6,749 nt of DNA from Bacteroidota bacterium (GTDB lineage Bacteria; Bacteroidota; Bacteroidia; Chitinophagales; UBA2359): NCBI GenBank assembly GCA_020631675.1, contig JAHDGT010000256.1, positions 1-6,749 on the forward strand. The letters are read 5' to 3'. Of this stretch, positions 1-6,582 are shown in pieces. Below the pieces are notes generated by a model. The model had not been told where the DNA came from. It saw only the letters and a list, made by a program, of their open reading frames with translations, and ran no database searches. The stretch's first letter is position 1; every line of letters starts with the position of its first letter. A program made the translations under genes and the position numbers.

Positions 1-17
1 CGCCTGCCAAACAGCAG

Positions 18-184
18 CAGGCAGGGGCTGAATTTTAACGGATAGCCCGGTACCCGCAGTAAAAAGGGGCATAAACCGTAGAGACGTTATATCATAACGT
101 CTTTTTACCGAACCCCAATCATTTACCGTTACTGACAATATATTGAATGAAAATAGATCCCCCTTTTTATTGCGGGTATGCGCC
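18..184 (+). repeat. Structured dispersed repeat, left copy (conserved ends, variable middle)
   Basis: This is one of two copies in the window; the other is inverted at 6583-6738. The 5' block (37-60) matches the reverse complement of 6695-6718 at 23 of 24 positions, with weaker similarity out to the CAGGCAG at 18-24. The 3' block (164-184) is a perfect 21-base match to the reverse complement of 6583-6603. The roughly 100 bases between the blocks do not resemble the other copy. Bases 51-69 pair with 160-178 to give a 19-bp helix whose only non-Watson-Crick position (G59 with T170) is a G-U pair on the plus strand. The element lies 60 bases beyond the stop codon of the WbqC-family gene. It could be an RNA element, a non-autonomous mobile element or a REP-like repeat. 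No transposase or reverse transcriptase is present to decide. The repeat itself is directly visible; its function is unknown. Confidence 0.8.
82..106 (+). terminator. Intrinsic-terminator-like hairpin inside the left repeat
   Basis: AGACGTTAT (82-90) pairs perfectly with ATAACGTCT (94-102) across a three-base ATC loop, and TTTT follows at 103-106. The shape is that of a rho-independent terminator for plus-strand transcription. There is no U-tract on the minus strand, so it does not serve the WbqC-family gene, which is transcribed toward it. It would end a transcript entering from the left of the window or one starting inside the repeat. The stem is AT-rich, so termination may be only moderate. 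The right copy of the repeat has no equivalent hairpin. Confidence 0.55.
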
Positions 185-215
185 ATACGAAAACAAATGG
201 TATGTGAAATCATTA

Positions 216-247
216 ACACATCAGCACACTAAATAATTAGCACATTA
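216..247. repeat. Short degenerate AGCACA-type direct repeats
   Basis: Three related units are visible: ACACATC at 216-222, AGCACACTA at 223-231 and AGCACATTA at 239-247. The last unit supplies the stop codon of the minus-strand WbqC-family gene (TTA at 245-247). I recall AGCACATTA-like degenerate repeats as common between genes in Bacteroidota, but cannot verify that here. No function is assigned. Confidence 0.35.
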
Positions 248-895
248 AAGCGTACTTATCGCCCCTTCCAATAAAGCCACGGATCGCGGACCCATATTCA
301 GTAGCAAATCCAAGATGGACAGATCGGCTTGAAAGCCCGTTTTAGCATCGAAAACCTGCTCATAAGTAGGAGAGCTATAGGCGGGGTCTGGTGTTGTGCG
401 GTGTGCGATAGGATGGATCTTAGAACGGAAATCAAGCACCGAATCATCATACTTTTTCTGGAAGCTTTGGGTGAAGCGGATGTTGATCGGTAATTGTAAT
501 AGCTCGATGATCGTTTGTGTGATCCTATTGTTGAGTTCTAAAAGGGTTTCCGCTGGCGATACGATCAAGGGTTCTATATCGTCTTCGTAATACTCGAAAT
601 AGGGGGAAGATTGATAGGCGTTTTTAATGCTCCACCAATGTTGTTTTTGCCAAGCATGATCGTAAGAGATGCCTACTTTACGGAAGGGGCGACGTTGACT
701 TCTACCTTGTGAGAGGGGAACACTTAATCTTAGCGGACCATTAGGACTGGCGATGTGTGCCCTGTTGCGATAACTGGCTTTTTCGAAATGCTCTTCTTGT
801 TCAATGAGTACTTCTTTATGATGGAGCATTCTTGCGAAGTAATGTATTGGCGGGAGGTATTGCGACTCTATTAATAAAGTTTGTTGTTGAGGCAT
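245..895 (-). CDS. WbqC-family protein
   Basis: This 216-residue protein belongs to the WbqC-like family. Family hallmarks from this start are ESQYLPP at residues 10-16, an acidic then basic stretch ending SYRNR (41-45), the HWWSIKNAY segment (86-94) followed by SPYFEYY (97-103), and a C-terminal LSILDLLLNMGP (192-203). The family is named after a gene in O-antigen clusters and is widespread in Bacteroidota, but its biochemical role is poorly defined, so none is claimed. There is no signal peptide or membrane segment, so it should be cytoplasmic. I chose the ATG at 895. A longer reading frame exists only from a TTG at 943, and the extra 16 residues look unlike the family, whose conserved block begins right after the ATG. 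No surface-polysaccharide genes are adjacent. It is divergent from the NUDIX gene and appears intact. Confidence 0.88.
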   Translation of the reverse strand: MPQQQTLLIESQYLPPIHYFARMLHHKEVLIEQEEHFEKASYRNRAHIASPNGPLRLSVPLSQGRSQRRPFRKVGISYDHAWQKQHWWSIKNAYQSSPYFEYYEDDIEPLIVSPAETLLELNNRITQTIIELLQLPINIRFTQSFQKKYDDSVLDFRSKIHPIAHRTTPDPAYSSPTYEQVFDAKTGFQADLSILDLLLNMGPRSVALLEGAISTL

Positions 896-958
896 TCCAT
901 TGTCGATTTTGGGCGCACAAGTTACATAATTTCTTTCCCTCAATATAAAATTGGCATG

Positions 959-972
959 CTATTTGAAAATAG
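959..972. promoter_or_regulatory. Short inverted repeat, possible operator
   Basis: CTATTT (959-964) and AAATAG (967-972) are perfect inverted repeats separated by two bases. The site lies between the divergent WbqC-family and NUDIX genes, 64 bases upstream of the WbqC start. A dimeric regulator could bind such a site. However, it is short and AT-rich and could be chance. I found no clear match to the Bacteroidota -7 box (TAnnTTTG) for either gene in this region. Confidence 0.2.
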
Positions 973-1072
973 TTAATCGAGTTTGATACGAAAAAAATCA
1001 CTCTTTTCAAAATTGTGGTCTCATTATCGTTCTCCTAACAATACTTCATAGGTTTAAGTTTTAGGTTCAGTT

Positions 1073-1106
1073 CAACAAGCCACTCGATTTTCGGGTGGCT
1101 TAGTTG
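1073..1106 (+). terminator. Strong hairpin ahead of the NUDIX gene; terminator or leader structure
   Basis: Bases 1077-1087 pair with 1091-1101 across a TTT loop, giving an 11-bp stem with one T-G wobble (1084 with 1094) on the plus strand. CAAC (1073-1076) and GTTG (1103-1106) extend it past a bulged A. Only GTTT plus AT-rich sequence follows, so the U-tract is weak. The hairpin ends about 43 bases before the NUDIX start codon. It could terminate a plus-strand RNA arising in the divergent region, or sit in the 5' leader of the NUDIX message. The wobble becomes A-C on the minus strand, so the plus strand is the better fold. The structure is clear; the role is not. Confidence 0.45.
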
Positions 1107-1149
1107 TTTATAAACTGATCTATTTCCAGCCTTGATTGTTATATAGGCT

Positions 1150-1803
1150 ATGAAATCAGCCACATTCAAAGAATGGACAGCAGCTATTGCTGACCGATTA
1201 GGAAGAACGGAAAAATTAGACATTTGGGATAACCCCATGATCCCTCCTTTTAGGCGAAAACACGATCTGCCTCAAGATAAATTACCCAGAAAAGCTGCTG
1301 TATTGGTTTTGCTCTACCCGGATGATGAAACGGGTGAAGTGTGTACGGCTTATATGAAAAGACCGGAAGATGGCTATACCCACGGCGGGCAGATCAGCTT
1401 TCCGGGAGGTAAAGAAGAGAAGGAGGATAAAGATATGATCGATACGGCACTCAGAGAGGCGGAAGAGGAATTTGGTTTGCAAAGAGAGCAGTTGGCCGTG
1501 ATCGGTACTTTAGAGCAAATGTATATTCCGCCCAGTAATATGCTCGTTTTGCCTGTTGTGGCTGTGGCGGAAAAGAAACCTGTATTTACTCCGGATCCCA
1601 AAGAGGTGGCCGCGATCATAGAAACACCGATTTCTTACCTGTTGTCACCAGAACGTTTACAGTCGGGAAAAGTACGTATCTCAGGCGGGACGAGCCTCAA
1701 AGAAGTGCCTTTTTACGATCTATATGGAGAAAAACTCTGGGGAGCTACAGCCATGATGACCGCGGAGTTTTTACATCATGTTCGCTCGGTTAATGGCGAC
1801 TAA
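1150..1803 (+). CDS. NUDIX hydrolase, CoA-pyrophosphatase type
   Basis: The 217-residue protein is a NUDIX hydrolase. Enzymes of this type cleave nucleoside-diphosphate derivatives next to the pyrophosphate, using metal ions held by the Nudix-box glutamates. The box runs from about G87 to L110 and ends REAEEEFGL (102-110), with E103, E106 and E107 as metal ligands. Ahead of it, R71, H78 and GGQISFPGG (79-87) resemble the extra motif of CoA-pyrophosphatases such as E. coli NudL. The spacing from the second glycine of FPGG through an acidic residue to RE also fits that subgroup. The C-terminal LWGATAMMTAEFL (196-208) is like the conserved IWG-x-TA region of the same enzymes. The likely substrate is CoA, its derivatives or oxidised CoA, but this is family inference. 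The start ATG lacks a Shine-Dalgarno sequence. The YigZ-family gene begins 18 bases after its stop, suggesting one transcript. Confidence 0.9.
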   Translation: MKSATFKEWTAAIADRLGRTEKLDIWDNPMIPPFRRKHDLPQDKLPRKAAVLVLLYPDDETGEVCTAYMKRPEDGYTHGGQISFPGGKEEKEDKDMIDTALREAEEEFGLQREQLAVIGTLEQMYIPPSNMLVLPVVAVAEKKPVFTPDPKEVAAIIETPISYLLSPERLQSGKVRISGGTSLKEVPFYDLYGEKLWGATAMMTAEFLHHVRSVNGD

Positions 1804-1821
1804 TCCCTATCTTGCGTTTTC

Positions 1822-2433
1822 ATGATGAGGGATCAATACCACACCATTGCCAAGGATGCCTATGGCGAGTACAAAGAGAAAGGAAGTAAGTTTCAGGCTT
1901 ATGTGCGATCTGTGCATAACTTGAAAGAATGTGAAGCTTTTCTCGCCGAGATCAAAGAACTGCATCCGAAAGCCAGACACCATTGTTACGCCTATCGTTT
2001 AGGTTTGGACAAGCTAAAAGATTATAGAGCGAATGATGATGGAGAGCCGAGTGGTTCGGCAGGTAAACCCATTTTGGGTCAGCTGGATTCCAAGGGGGTG
2101 ACCAATGCCATGGCGATCGTGGTGCGTTATTTCGGGGGCACGAAATTAGGGGTTCCGGGTCTGATCCACGCCTATAAAGTATCTACAAGGGAAGCACTGG
2201 ATATTGCTGGTGCGGAGGAACGACTCATTATGGATGAGGTGCGCCTGCGCTTTGACTTTGCCTTAATGAATGAGGTGATGCGAAAGGTGAAACAGCATAA
2301 GGTGAAAATGAAGGCACCTGCTTATGATGAAAAAGGCTGCACGCTGGATATTAGCATGCGCCAAAGTGAACGCGAGCGTATTGTTGAAGATATTGAACGC
2401 CTGTTAGGGGTAACAGCAGACTTGCTGGATTGA
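1822..2433 (+). CDS. yigZ: YigZ/IMPACT (UPF0029) family protein
   Basis: This 203-residue protein is a full-length member of the YigZ/IMPACT family. The UPF0029 signature is satisfied throughout residues 81-110, ending VVRYFGGTKLG (100-110). Other family landmarks are KGSKFQAYV (20-28), HHCYAYRLG (53-61) and DDGEPSGSAG (72-81). The C-terminal part (about 138-203) corresponds to the small ferredoxin-like domain seen in bacterial YigZ. The eukaryotic relative IMPACT regulates translation through GCN1; the bacterial role is not settled, although structure suggests nucleic-acid binding. It has no signal peptide and should be cytoplasmic. Translation may begin at either of two adjacent ATG codons (1822 or 1825). 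The short 18-base gap and shared strand put it in a likely operon with the NUDIX gene. Confidence 0.93.
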   Translation: MMRDQYHTIAKDAYGEYKEKGSKFQAYVRSVHNLKECEAFLAEIKELHPKARHHCYAYRLGLDKLKDYRANDDGEPSGSAGKPILGQLDSKGVTNAMAIVVRYFGGTKLGVPGLIHAYKVSTREALDIAGAEERLIMDEVRLRFDFALMNEVMRKVKQHKVKMKAPAYDEKGCTLDISMRQSERERIVEDIERLLGVTADLLD

Positions 2434-2482
2434 GTTCATTCCAACATTTTTGAAAGCTTTAGATAAAACTCTCTTCGTGTAG

Positions 2483-2571
2483 CTTTGTGTCCTTCTTTCT
2501 TTGTGGTAATGTGTTAGTTATTGTACATGTTTGCTGACCACAAAGAACTAAGAACACTAAGGAGCACAAAG
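2483..2571. repeat. Large imperfect inverted repeat (CTTTGTG...CACAAAG) with trailing T-tract
   Basis: The left arm (2483-2507) begins CTTTGTGTCCTT and ends TTCTTTGTGGT. The right arm (2537-2571) begins ACCACAAAGAA and ends AAGGAGCACAAAG, which is the reverse complement apart from about 10 extra bases in its middle. The intervening 29 bases are AT-rich. TTTTTT follows at 2572-2577, so on the plus strand the structure could act as a terminator for the NUDIX-yigZ unit. From memory, arms of the CTTTGTGTTCTTTGTGGT kind recur in Bacteroidota intergenic DNA. The element separates yigZ from the M1 peptidase gene. No coding potential is evident in the 2434-2634 gap. Confidence 0.6.
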
Positions 2572-2634
2572 TTTTTTAAGACTTCTGACCAAAGTAGTTT
2601 TTTACATTCTTGAATACCGATTTACTAAATAGAT

Positions 2635-4296
2635 ATGCACTACCGAATTTTTAGCGTTTTGCTCCTGCTGCTGATCAGCGGACTTTCCCTAAACGCACAA
2701 AGCTTATTGACCCATGATCACGATTTCGACAAAGGAGATACCCTTCGCGGTACCTTGAACGAAATGCGCGATTGGTACGATGTGGTTTTTTACGATCTGA
2801 ATATTAAAGTGGATCCCGAAGCACGTACGATAGAGGGGTATAACGACATCCACTTCACGGTTGAAGAAGGGCACGAGATCATGCAAGTGGATCTCTTCGA
2901 AAATTTGAATGTGGACAAGGTGGAGTTCGGTGACAAAAGCTTGAAATACACTCGCGAATACAATGCGGTCTTCCTTGATTTTGAGGAGGCTTTACCTAAG
3001 GGTACACATAAAATCAGATTTCATTATTCTGGTAAACCTCGTGTGGCCAAAAGAGCCCCTTGGGATGGTGGTTTCAGCTGGGATAAAGACGAAAAAGGCA
3101 ATCACTGGATCGGTGTTTCTTGTCAAGGCTTAGGGGCAAGTGTGTGGTGGCCCAATAAGGATCACCAATCTGAAGAGCCGGATAGCATGCGCATCAGTTG
3201 TGCGGTACCTACTGGGCTGACTTGCGTGTCAAATGGTAACCTGCGTTCTCAAGAAGTGGAAGGGGATTATACCCGTTTCAATTGGTTCGTTCACTATCCG
3301 ATCAACAATTACGCGATGTCGATCAATATCGGTAAATACGCGCACTTCCAAGAGTTCAGCGTCAATGGCGATGACTCTTTGGCATTGGATTATTACGTAC
3401 TGGATTACAACTTAGAGAAAGCTAAAAAACACTTCCAGCAGGTGAAGCCTATGATGAAGTGTTACGAGGAATTCCTAACGCCTTATCCTTTCCCTAAAGA
3501 TGGTTTCGCCTTGGTGGAAACGCCTTATCTGGGTATGGAACACCAAAGTGGTATCGCTTATGGCAACAACTACAAAACAGGCTATAATGGCTTCGACTAT
3601 TCTCGTATCGGACTGGATTTTGACTACATCATCATTCACGAAGCTGGGCACGAATGGTGGGGCAATAGCATCACCACGGAAGACATCGCGGATATGTGGA
3701 TCCACGAGGGTTTCTGCACCTATTCGGAAGCCATTTATGTAGAGTGCATGCACGGTTATGATACCGCGATGGACTATGTGAATGCCAAGAAAGCAAGTGT
3801 GAGTAATGACCGACCGATCATTGGCCCTTATGGCGTTAATGAAGAGGGGAGTGGTGATATGTACAATAAAGGCATGTTGATCCTGAACACCATTCGCCAC
3901 GCCATTGGTAATGATGACATTTGGTTCGAAGAGATCATTAAGGGTTTATTGATCGACTTTGAGCATCAGGTGGTGACTTCCGCTCAAGTGGAGGAATACA
4001 TCAATAAAAAGTCGGGCATGAACTTCGATGCCGTTTTTGATCAGTATTTACGCCATACCAATCCGCCTACTTTGCGCTATAAGTTAGATGACAAAGGCAA
4101 AAACTTATCCTTTAAGTGGGATTGTGATGTGGAGGGCTTTGATTTAAAAACGGCCTACTATGACGCCAAAGGCAAAAAACAAACGATCGCGCCTACTACA
4201 AAGTGGCAAACCATCAAGATCAAAAAGATGAAGTCTAAAAAGGTGAAGTTCGACAAGCGATCGGCTTACTTTTTGGTCAAAAAAGGTAAGAACTAA
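2635..4296 (+). CDS. Secreted M1-family (gluzincin) metallopeptidase
   Basis: This 553-residue zinc metallopeptidase resembles M1 aminopeptidases. Residues 1-21 form a signal peptide (hydrophobic V8-I14, probable cut after LNA at 19-21), so it is exported to the periplasm or beyond. An N-terminal beta domain (about 45-245) precedes the thermolysin-like catalytic domain. The zinc motif is HEAGH (335-339) with the third ligand E358 exactly 18 residues later, the M1 arrangement. Y410 in MYNKG matches the catalytic tyrosine of the family. The substrate-recognition motif reads GMEH (300-303) instead of GxMEN; I recall this variant in Bacteroidota M1 proteins. The C-terminus (about 475-553) is a short lysine-rich beta region, so the long helical domain of larger M1 enzymes is absent. 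Likely activity is removal of N-terminal residues from peptides. The next gene starts 21 bases downstream on the same strand, so co-transcription is likely. Confidence 0.93.
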   Translation: MHYRIFSVLLLLLISGLSLNAQSLLTHDHDFDKGDTLRGTLNEMRDWYDVVFYDLNIKVDPEARTIEGYNDIHFTVEEGHEIMQVDLFENLNVDKVEFGDKSLKYTREYNAVFLDFEEALPKGTHKIRFHYSGKPRVAKRAPWDGGFSWDKDEKGNHWIGVSCQGLGASVWWPNKDHQSEEPDSMRISCAVPTGLTCVSNGNLRSQEVEGDYTRFNWFVHYPINNYAMSINIGKYAHFQEFSVNGDDSLALDYYVLDYNLEKAKKHFQQVKPMMKCYEEFLTPYPFPKDGFALVETPYLGMEHQSGIAYGNNYKTGYNGFDYSRIGLDFDYIIIHEAGHEWWGNSITTEDIADMWIHEGFCTYSEAIYVECMHGYDTAMDYVNAKKASVSNDRPIIGPYGVNEEGSGDMYNKGMLILNTIRHAIGNDDIWFEEIIKGLLIDFEHQVVTSAQVEEYINKKSGMNFDAVFDQYLRHTNPPTLRYKLDDKGKNLSFKWDCDVEGFDLKTAYYDAKGKKQTIAPTTKWQTIKIKKMKSKKVKFDKRSAYFLVKKGKN

Positions 4297-4317
4297 GCTA
4301 ACATACGCAGCACTACT

Positions 4318-6570
4318 ATGTCCTTTACACACCTGAGCAGGCAGTCCTTCAAATACACACATCTATTGAAGAGCTGCCTGCTCTTTTTGATGGTCTTTTG
4401 TTGTACCCTACAATCTGCACAAGCCGAATTGAAAATCGCCATACAAGCGGATGAAAGCTTGTTAAGTAGTACGATCATTCAACATACTTTGAATGATGTG
4501 GAGGCCCTGCTTTCAGAAGCTACGAATCTAAGTGTGCGAAGCGGTCCTAAGGCAGAAGCAGCAGATGTACTATTGATTCTACCTTCCGCATCTGAGTTGA
4601 ATCCCTTTCCTGAGTTCGGCAATACGAAGAGCAGTTTCGCCGCTCAAAAAGATTATCCCTATTTAGATTATCCGGATCATGATTTCACTTGGTCCAGCTC
4701 TCGTGATGGCGATCAACTCCTATTACAATTGGAAAGTCCGTCTTTACAAGGCATTGCTTTCGCCTTGTACGGACTATTACAAGAGCAGTTGGGTTTTCAT
4801 TTTCTGCACCCTAAAGAAACCATCATACCTGATCTACAATCTTGGCCTTTAGCAGATGATTTCAAATGGCTAAGTAAGCCCCGCTTTCATAAAAAAGGTT
4901 TTCATTTACATACGCAGCACCCGCTTGAGTTAACAGAGCCATTATTGGATCCCAGATACCCCAATGGCTTGCAGGAGGTGAAAACCTATATTGATTGGTT
5001 AATGCGCAATCGACAAAACTATTTCGAGTTTTGTTTGCTCACCAGCATCAATGAAAAGACCTGGCCCGCACACGCCAAGCAGTTTGTAGATTATGCCCAT
5101 GAAAGAGGCATCATGGCGGGTGTCGACATCAGTTTGCATATGATTCAGCAAAAGAGTTATCAGCTCTATCATACGCCGCCAAAATCTTTTAAAAACAAGA
5201 AAAAGCAGATCAAAAAAAGCCTGGAATGGCTCTTTCAAGCAGATTGGGATCTGATCAATTGTGAATTTGCTACAGCTGAGTTCGTAGGCGGTAATACCAA
5301 AAAGAAAGAAGAATTCCGCTTGTATATGATCGAACAAGTGGAGGCTTATGGGGCTAAGCTCATGGGTCGGCAACATGTCGTAAAAGAAGACAATGAAGTA
5401 GGTGGGCGGGATAAACATCTCGTACTCACGGAGGCACAAGAGGAATTAGACAAAAAAAGAGGTAATATGGTGCATACTGTCATGTGCTACGCCTTAGAAG
5501 ATACCCTTGCCCCAGTCTATGAATTACATGATTTTTCCCATTTGCTAGCAGACTTAAAAAAAGACCTCAAAGTCAGAGAGACTTGGTACTATCCCGAAAG
5601 TGCCTATTGGGTCACTTTTGATAATTCCGTACCCTTGCTGCTATTGCCCTATTTAAGTGCGAGATTAAAAGATATAGAATTGACACACCAATTGGGTGTA
5701 GACGGACATTTAACTTTCTCCAGCGGCTGGGAGTGGGGCTATTGGATGGTAGACTGGAGCATAGCTCGCTGGTCTTGGGAAGAGCACATTAATGGAGCAA
5801 CTCAAGAGAACACCCCCTTAGAATATGTAGCAGCAATATTTGACGAGCAGCCAGAGGTGAATCAATTACTAACAGAGATCCTCTACTTGCAAAACGACTA
5901 TTTCTTAGCCCGTAACATGATGCGCTACCTCTGCCCGAGTAGCGTGCCTGAAGAGTTGCCAGCTCCATTTAACAAGCAGTTCCAGCCCAAACCAGAACAG
6001 CCCTATCGCTATCTGTATAGCAAGTCGACCGAACAAGAAATGAAGGCCTTAGCAAAAGACATCGCCGACCTAGATGCCTATGTGGAGGGCTATATGAAAG
6101 CCTGTGCTAAACTGCCTTTGGATCAAGTGCGCGAAACGCTCTATACCCGCCCCTCAAGCGGAGATATTCGAGCAGAACAACTCCTGGATGAGCTGTTGAT
6201 CGCCTTAGATGTTACCCATCTCAGGGTCATGCATCGGGTCTATACCCTAGGCGCATTAAAAGCACAACGCTTGCAAAAACTACAAGAAAGCCCGCAAATG
6301 CCCAGCAAGTCAGATTATCTTGGAATGGCTGAGCAAATTCGCTTAGAAGGCATTGAGCTGGTGAGGCAACAAGAGCAGCGCTATCGCTATCCCTTTCGTA
6401 CCCTGAGTACTCGCCGTTGGGGGCATACCGCCTACCACTACGGCTATCTGTACCCTGTTCACGAGCTGCATTTCTGGGCACGAGAAGAAGGGCAGATCCG
6501 TAAAGGTAAATTCAGTCCGTTCTATAAAAGCATCTGGAATGTGCCCCGCATCATCGGTCTCATAGATTAG
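4318..6570 (+). CDS. Exported 750-residue protein, putative glycoside-hydrolase-like TIM barrel
   Basis: I do not recognise a named family. Residues 1-36 are a signal peptide with a long basic n-region, a hydrophobic core at 21-30 and an AQA cut site (34-36). There is no lipobox, so it is a soluble exported protein. Residues 37-185 resemble the alpha/beta N-terminal domain found before the barrel in GH67 and GH20 enzymes, notably FALYGLLQEQLGFHFLHP (148-165). From KGFHLH (193-198) to about 485, alternating strands and helices suggest a TIM barrel. Candidate strand-end acids are E316 (NCEF), E427 (YYPES) and E472 (GWEWGYW). Residues 495-750 are mostly helical. Substrate and catalysis are unproven. 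It lies 21 bases after the M1 peptidase gene with no terminator between. No SusC/SusD genes are nearby. The reading frame is intact and the ATG at 4318 directly precedes the signal peptide. Confidence 0.75.
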   Translation: MSFTHLSRQSFKYTHLLKSCLLFLMVFCCTLQSAQAELKIAIQADESLLSSTIIQHTLNDVEALLSEATNLSVRSGPKAEAADVLLILPSASELNPFPEFGNTKSSFAAQKDYPYLDYPDHDFTWSSSRDGDQLLLQLESPSLQGIAFALYGLLQEQLGFHFLHPKETIIPDLQSWPLADDFKWLSKPRFHKKGFHLHTQHPLELTEPLLDPRYPNGLQEVKTYIDWLMRNRQNYFEFCLLTSINEKTWPAHAKQFVDYAHERGIMAGVDISLHMIQQKSYQLYHTPPKSFKNKKKQIKKSLEWLFQADWDLINCEFATAEFVGGNTKKKEEFRLYMIEQVEAYGAKLMGRQHVVKEDNEVGGRDKHLVLTEAQEELDKKRGNMVHTVMCYALEDTLAPVYELHDFSHLLADLKKDLKVRETWYYPESAYWVTFDNSVPLLLLPYLSARLKDIELTHQLGVDGHLTFSSGWEWGYWMVDWSIARWSWEEHINGATQENTPLEYVAAIFDEQPEVNQLLTEILYLQNDYFLARNMMRYLCPSSVPEELPAPFNKQFQPKPEQPYRYLYSKSTEQEMKALAKDIADLDAYVEGYMKACAKLPLDQVRETLYTRPSSGDIRAEQLLDELLIALDVTHLRVMHRVYTLGALKAQRLQKLQESPQMPSKSDYLGMAEQIRLEGIELVRQQEQRYRYPFRTLSTRRWGHTAYHYGYLYPVHELHFWAREEGQIRKGKFSPFYKSIWNVPRIIGLID

Positions 6571-6582
6571 TCTTATTTTTAG

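Noticed and set aside
3..25. CCTGCC/GGCAGG hairpin at the left edge
   Set aside because: It has only six base pairs around an 11-base loop, and the second copy of the repeat does not preserve it.
37..184. Integron attC site (conserved ends, variable hairpin interior)
   Set aside because: The expected RYYYAAC and GTTRRRY core boxes are not found at matching positions in the two copies, the copies are inverted to each other, and there is no integrase.
896..943. Extended N-terminus of the WbqC-family protein from the TTG at 943
   Set aside because: The extra 16 residues do not look like the family, whose conserved segment begins just after the ATG at 895.
2480..2487. TAGCTTTG as a Bacteroidota -7 promoter box for the M1 peptidase gene
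   Set aside because: It matches TAnnTTTG, but the nearest upstream TTG is about 27 bases away, too far for a -33 box, and the match falls at the edge of the inverted repeat arm. Probably fortuitous.
3475..3900. Minus-strand 141-residue reading frame inside the M1 peptidase gene
   Set aside because: It lies wholly opposite the catalytic domain, has no recognisable motifs, and is explained as a shadow of the strongly conserved plus-strand gene.
4999..5439. Minus-strand 146-residue reading frame inside the 750-residue protein gene
   Set aside because: It is entirely antisense to an intact gene with a signal peptide, and shows no domain features.
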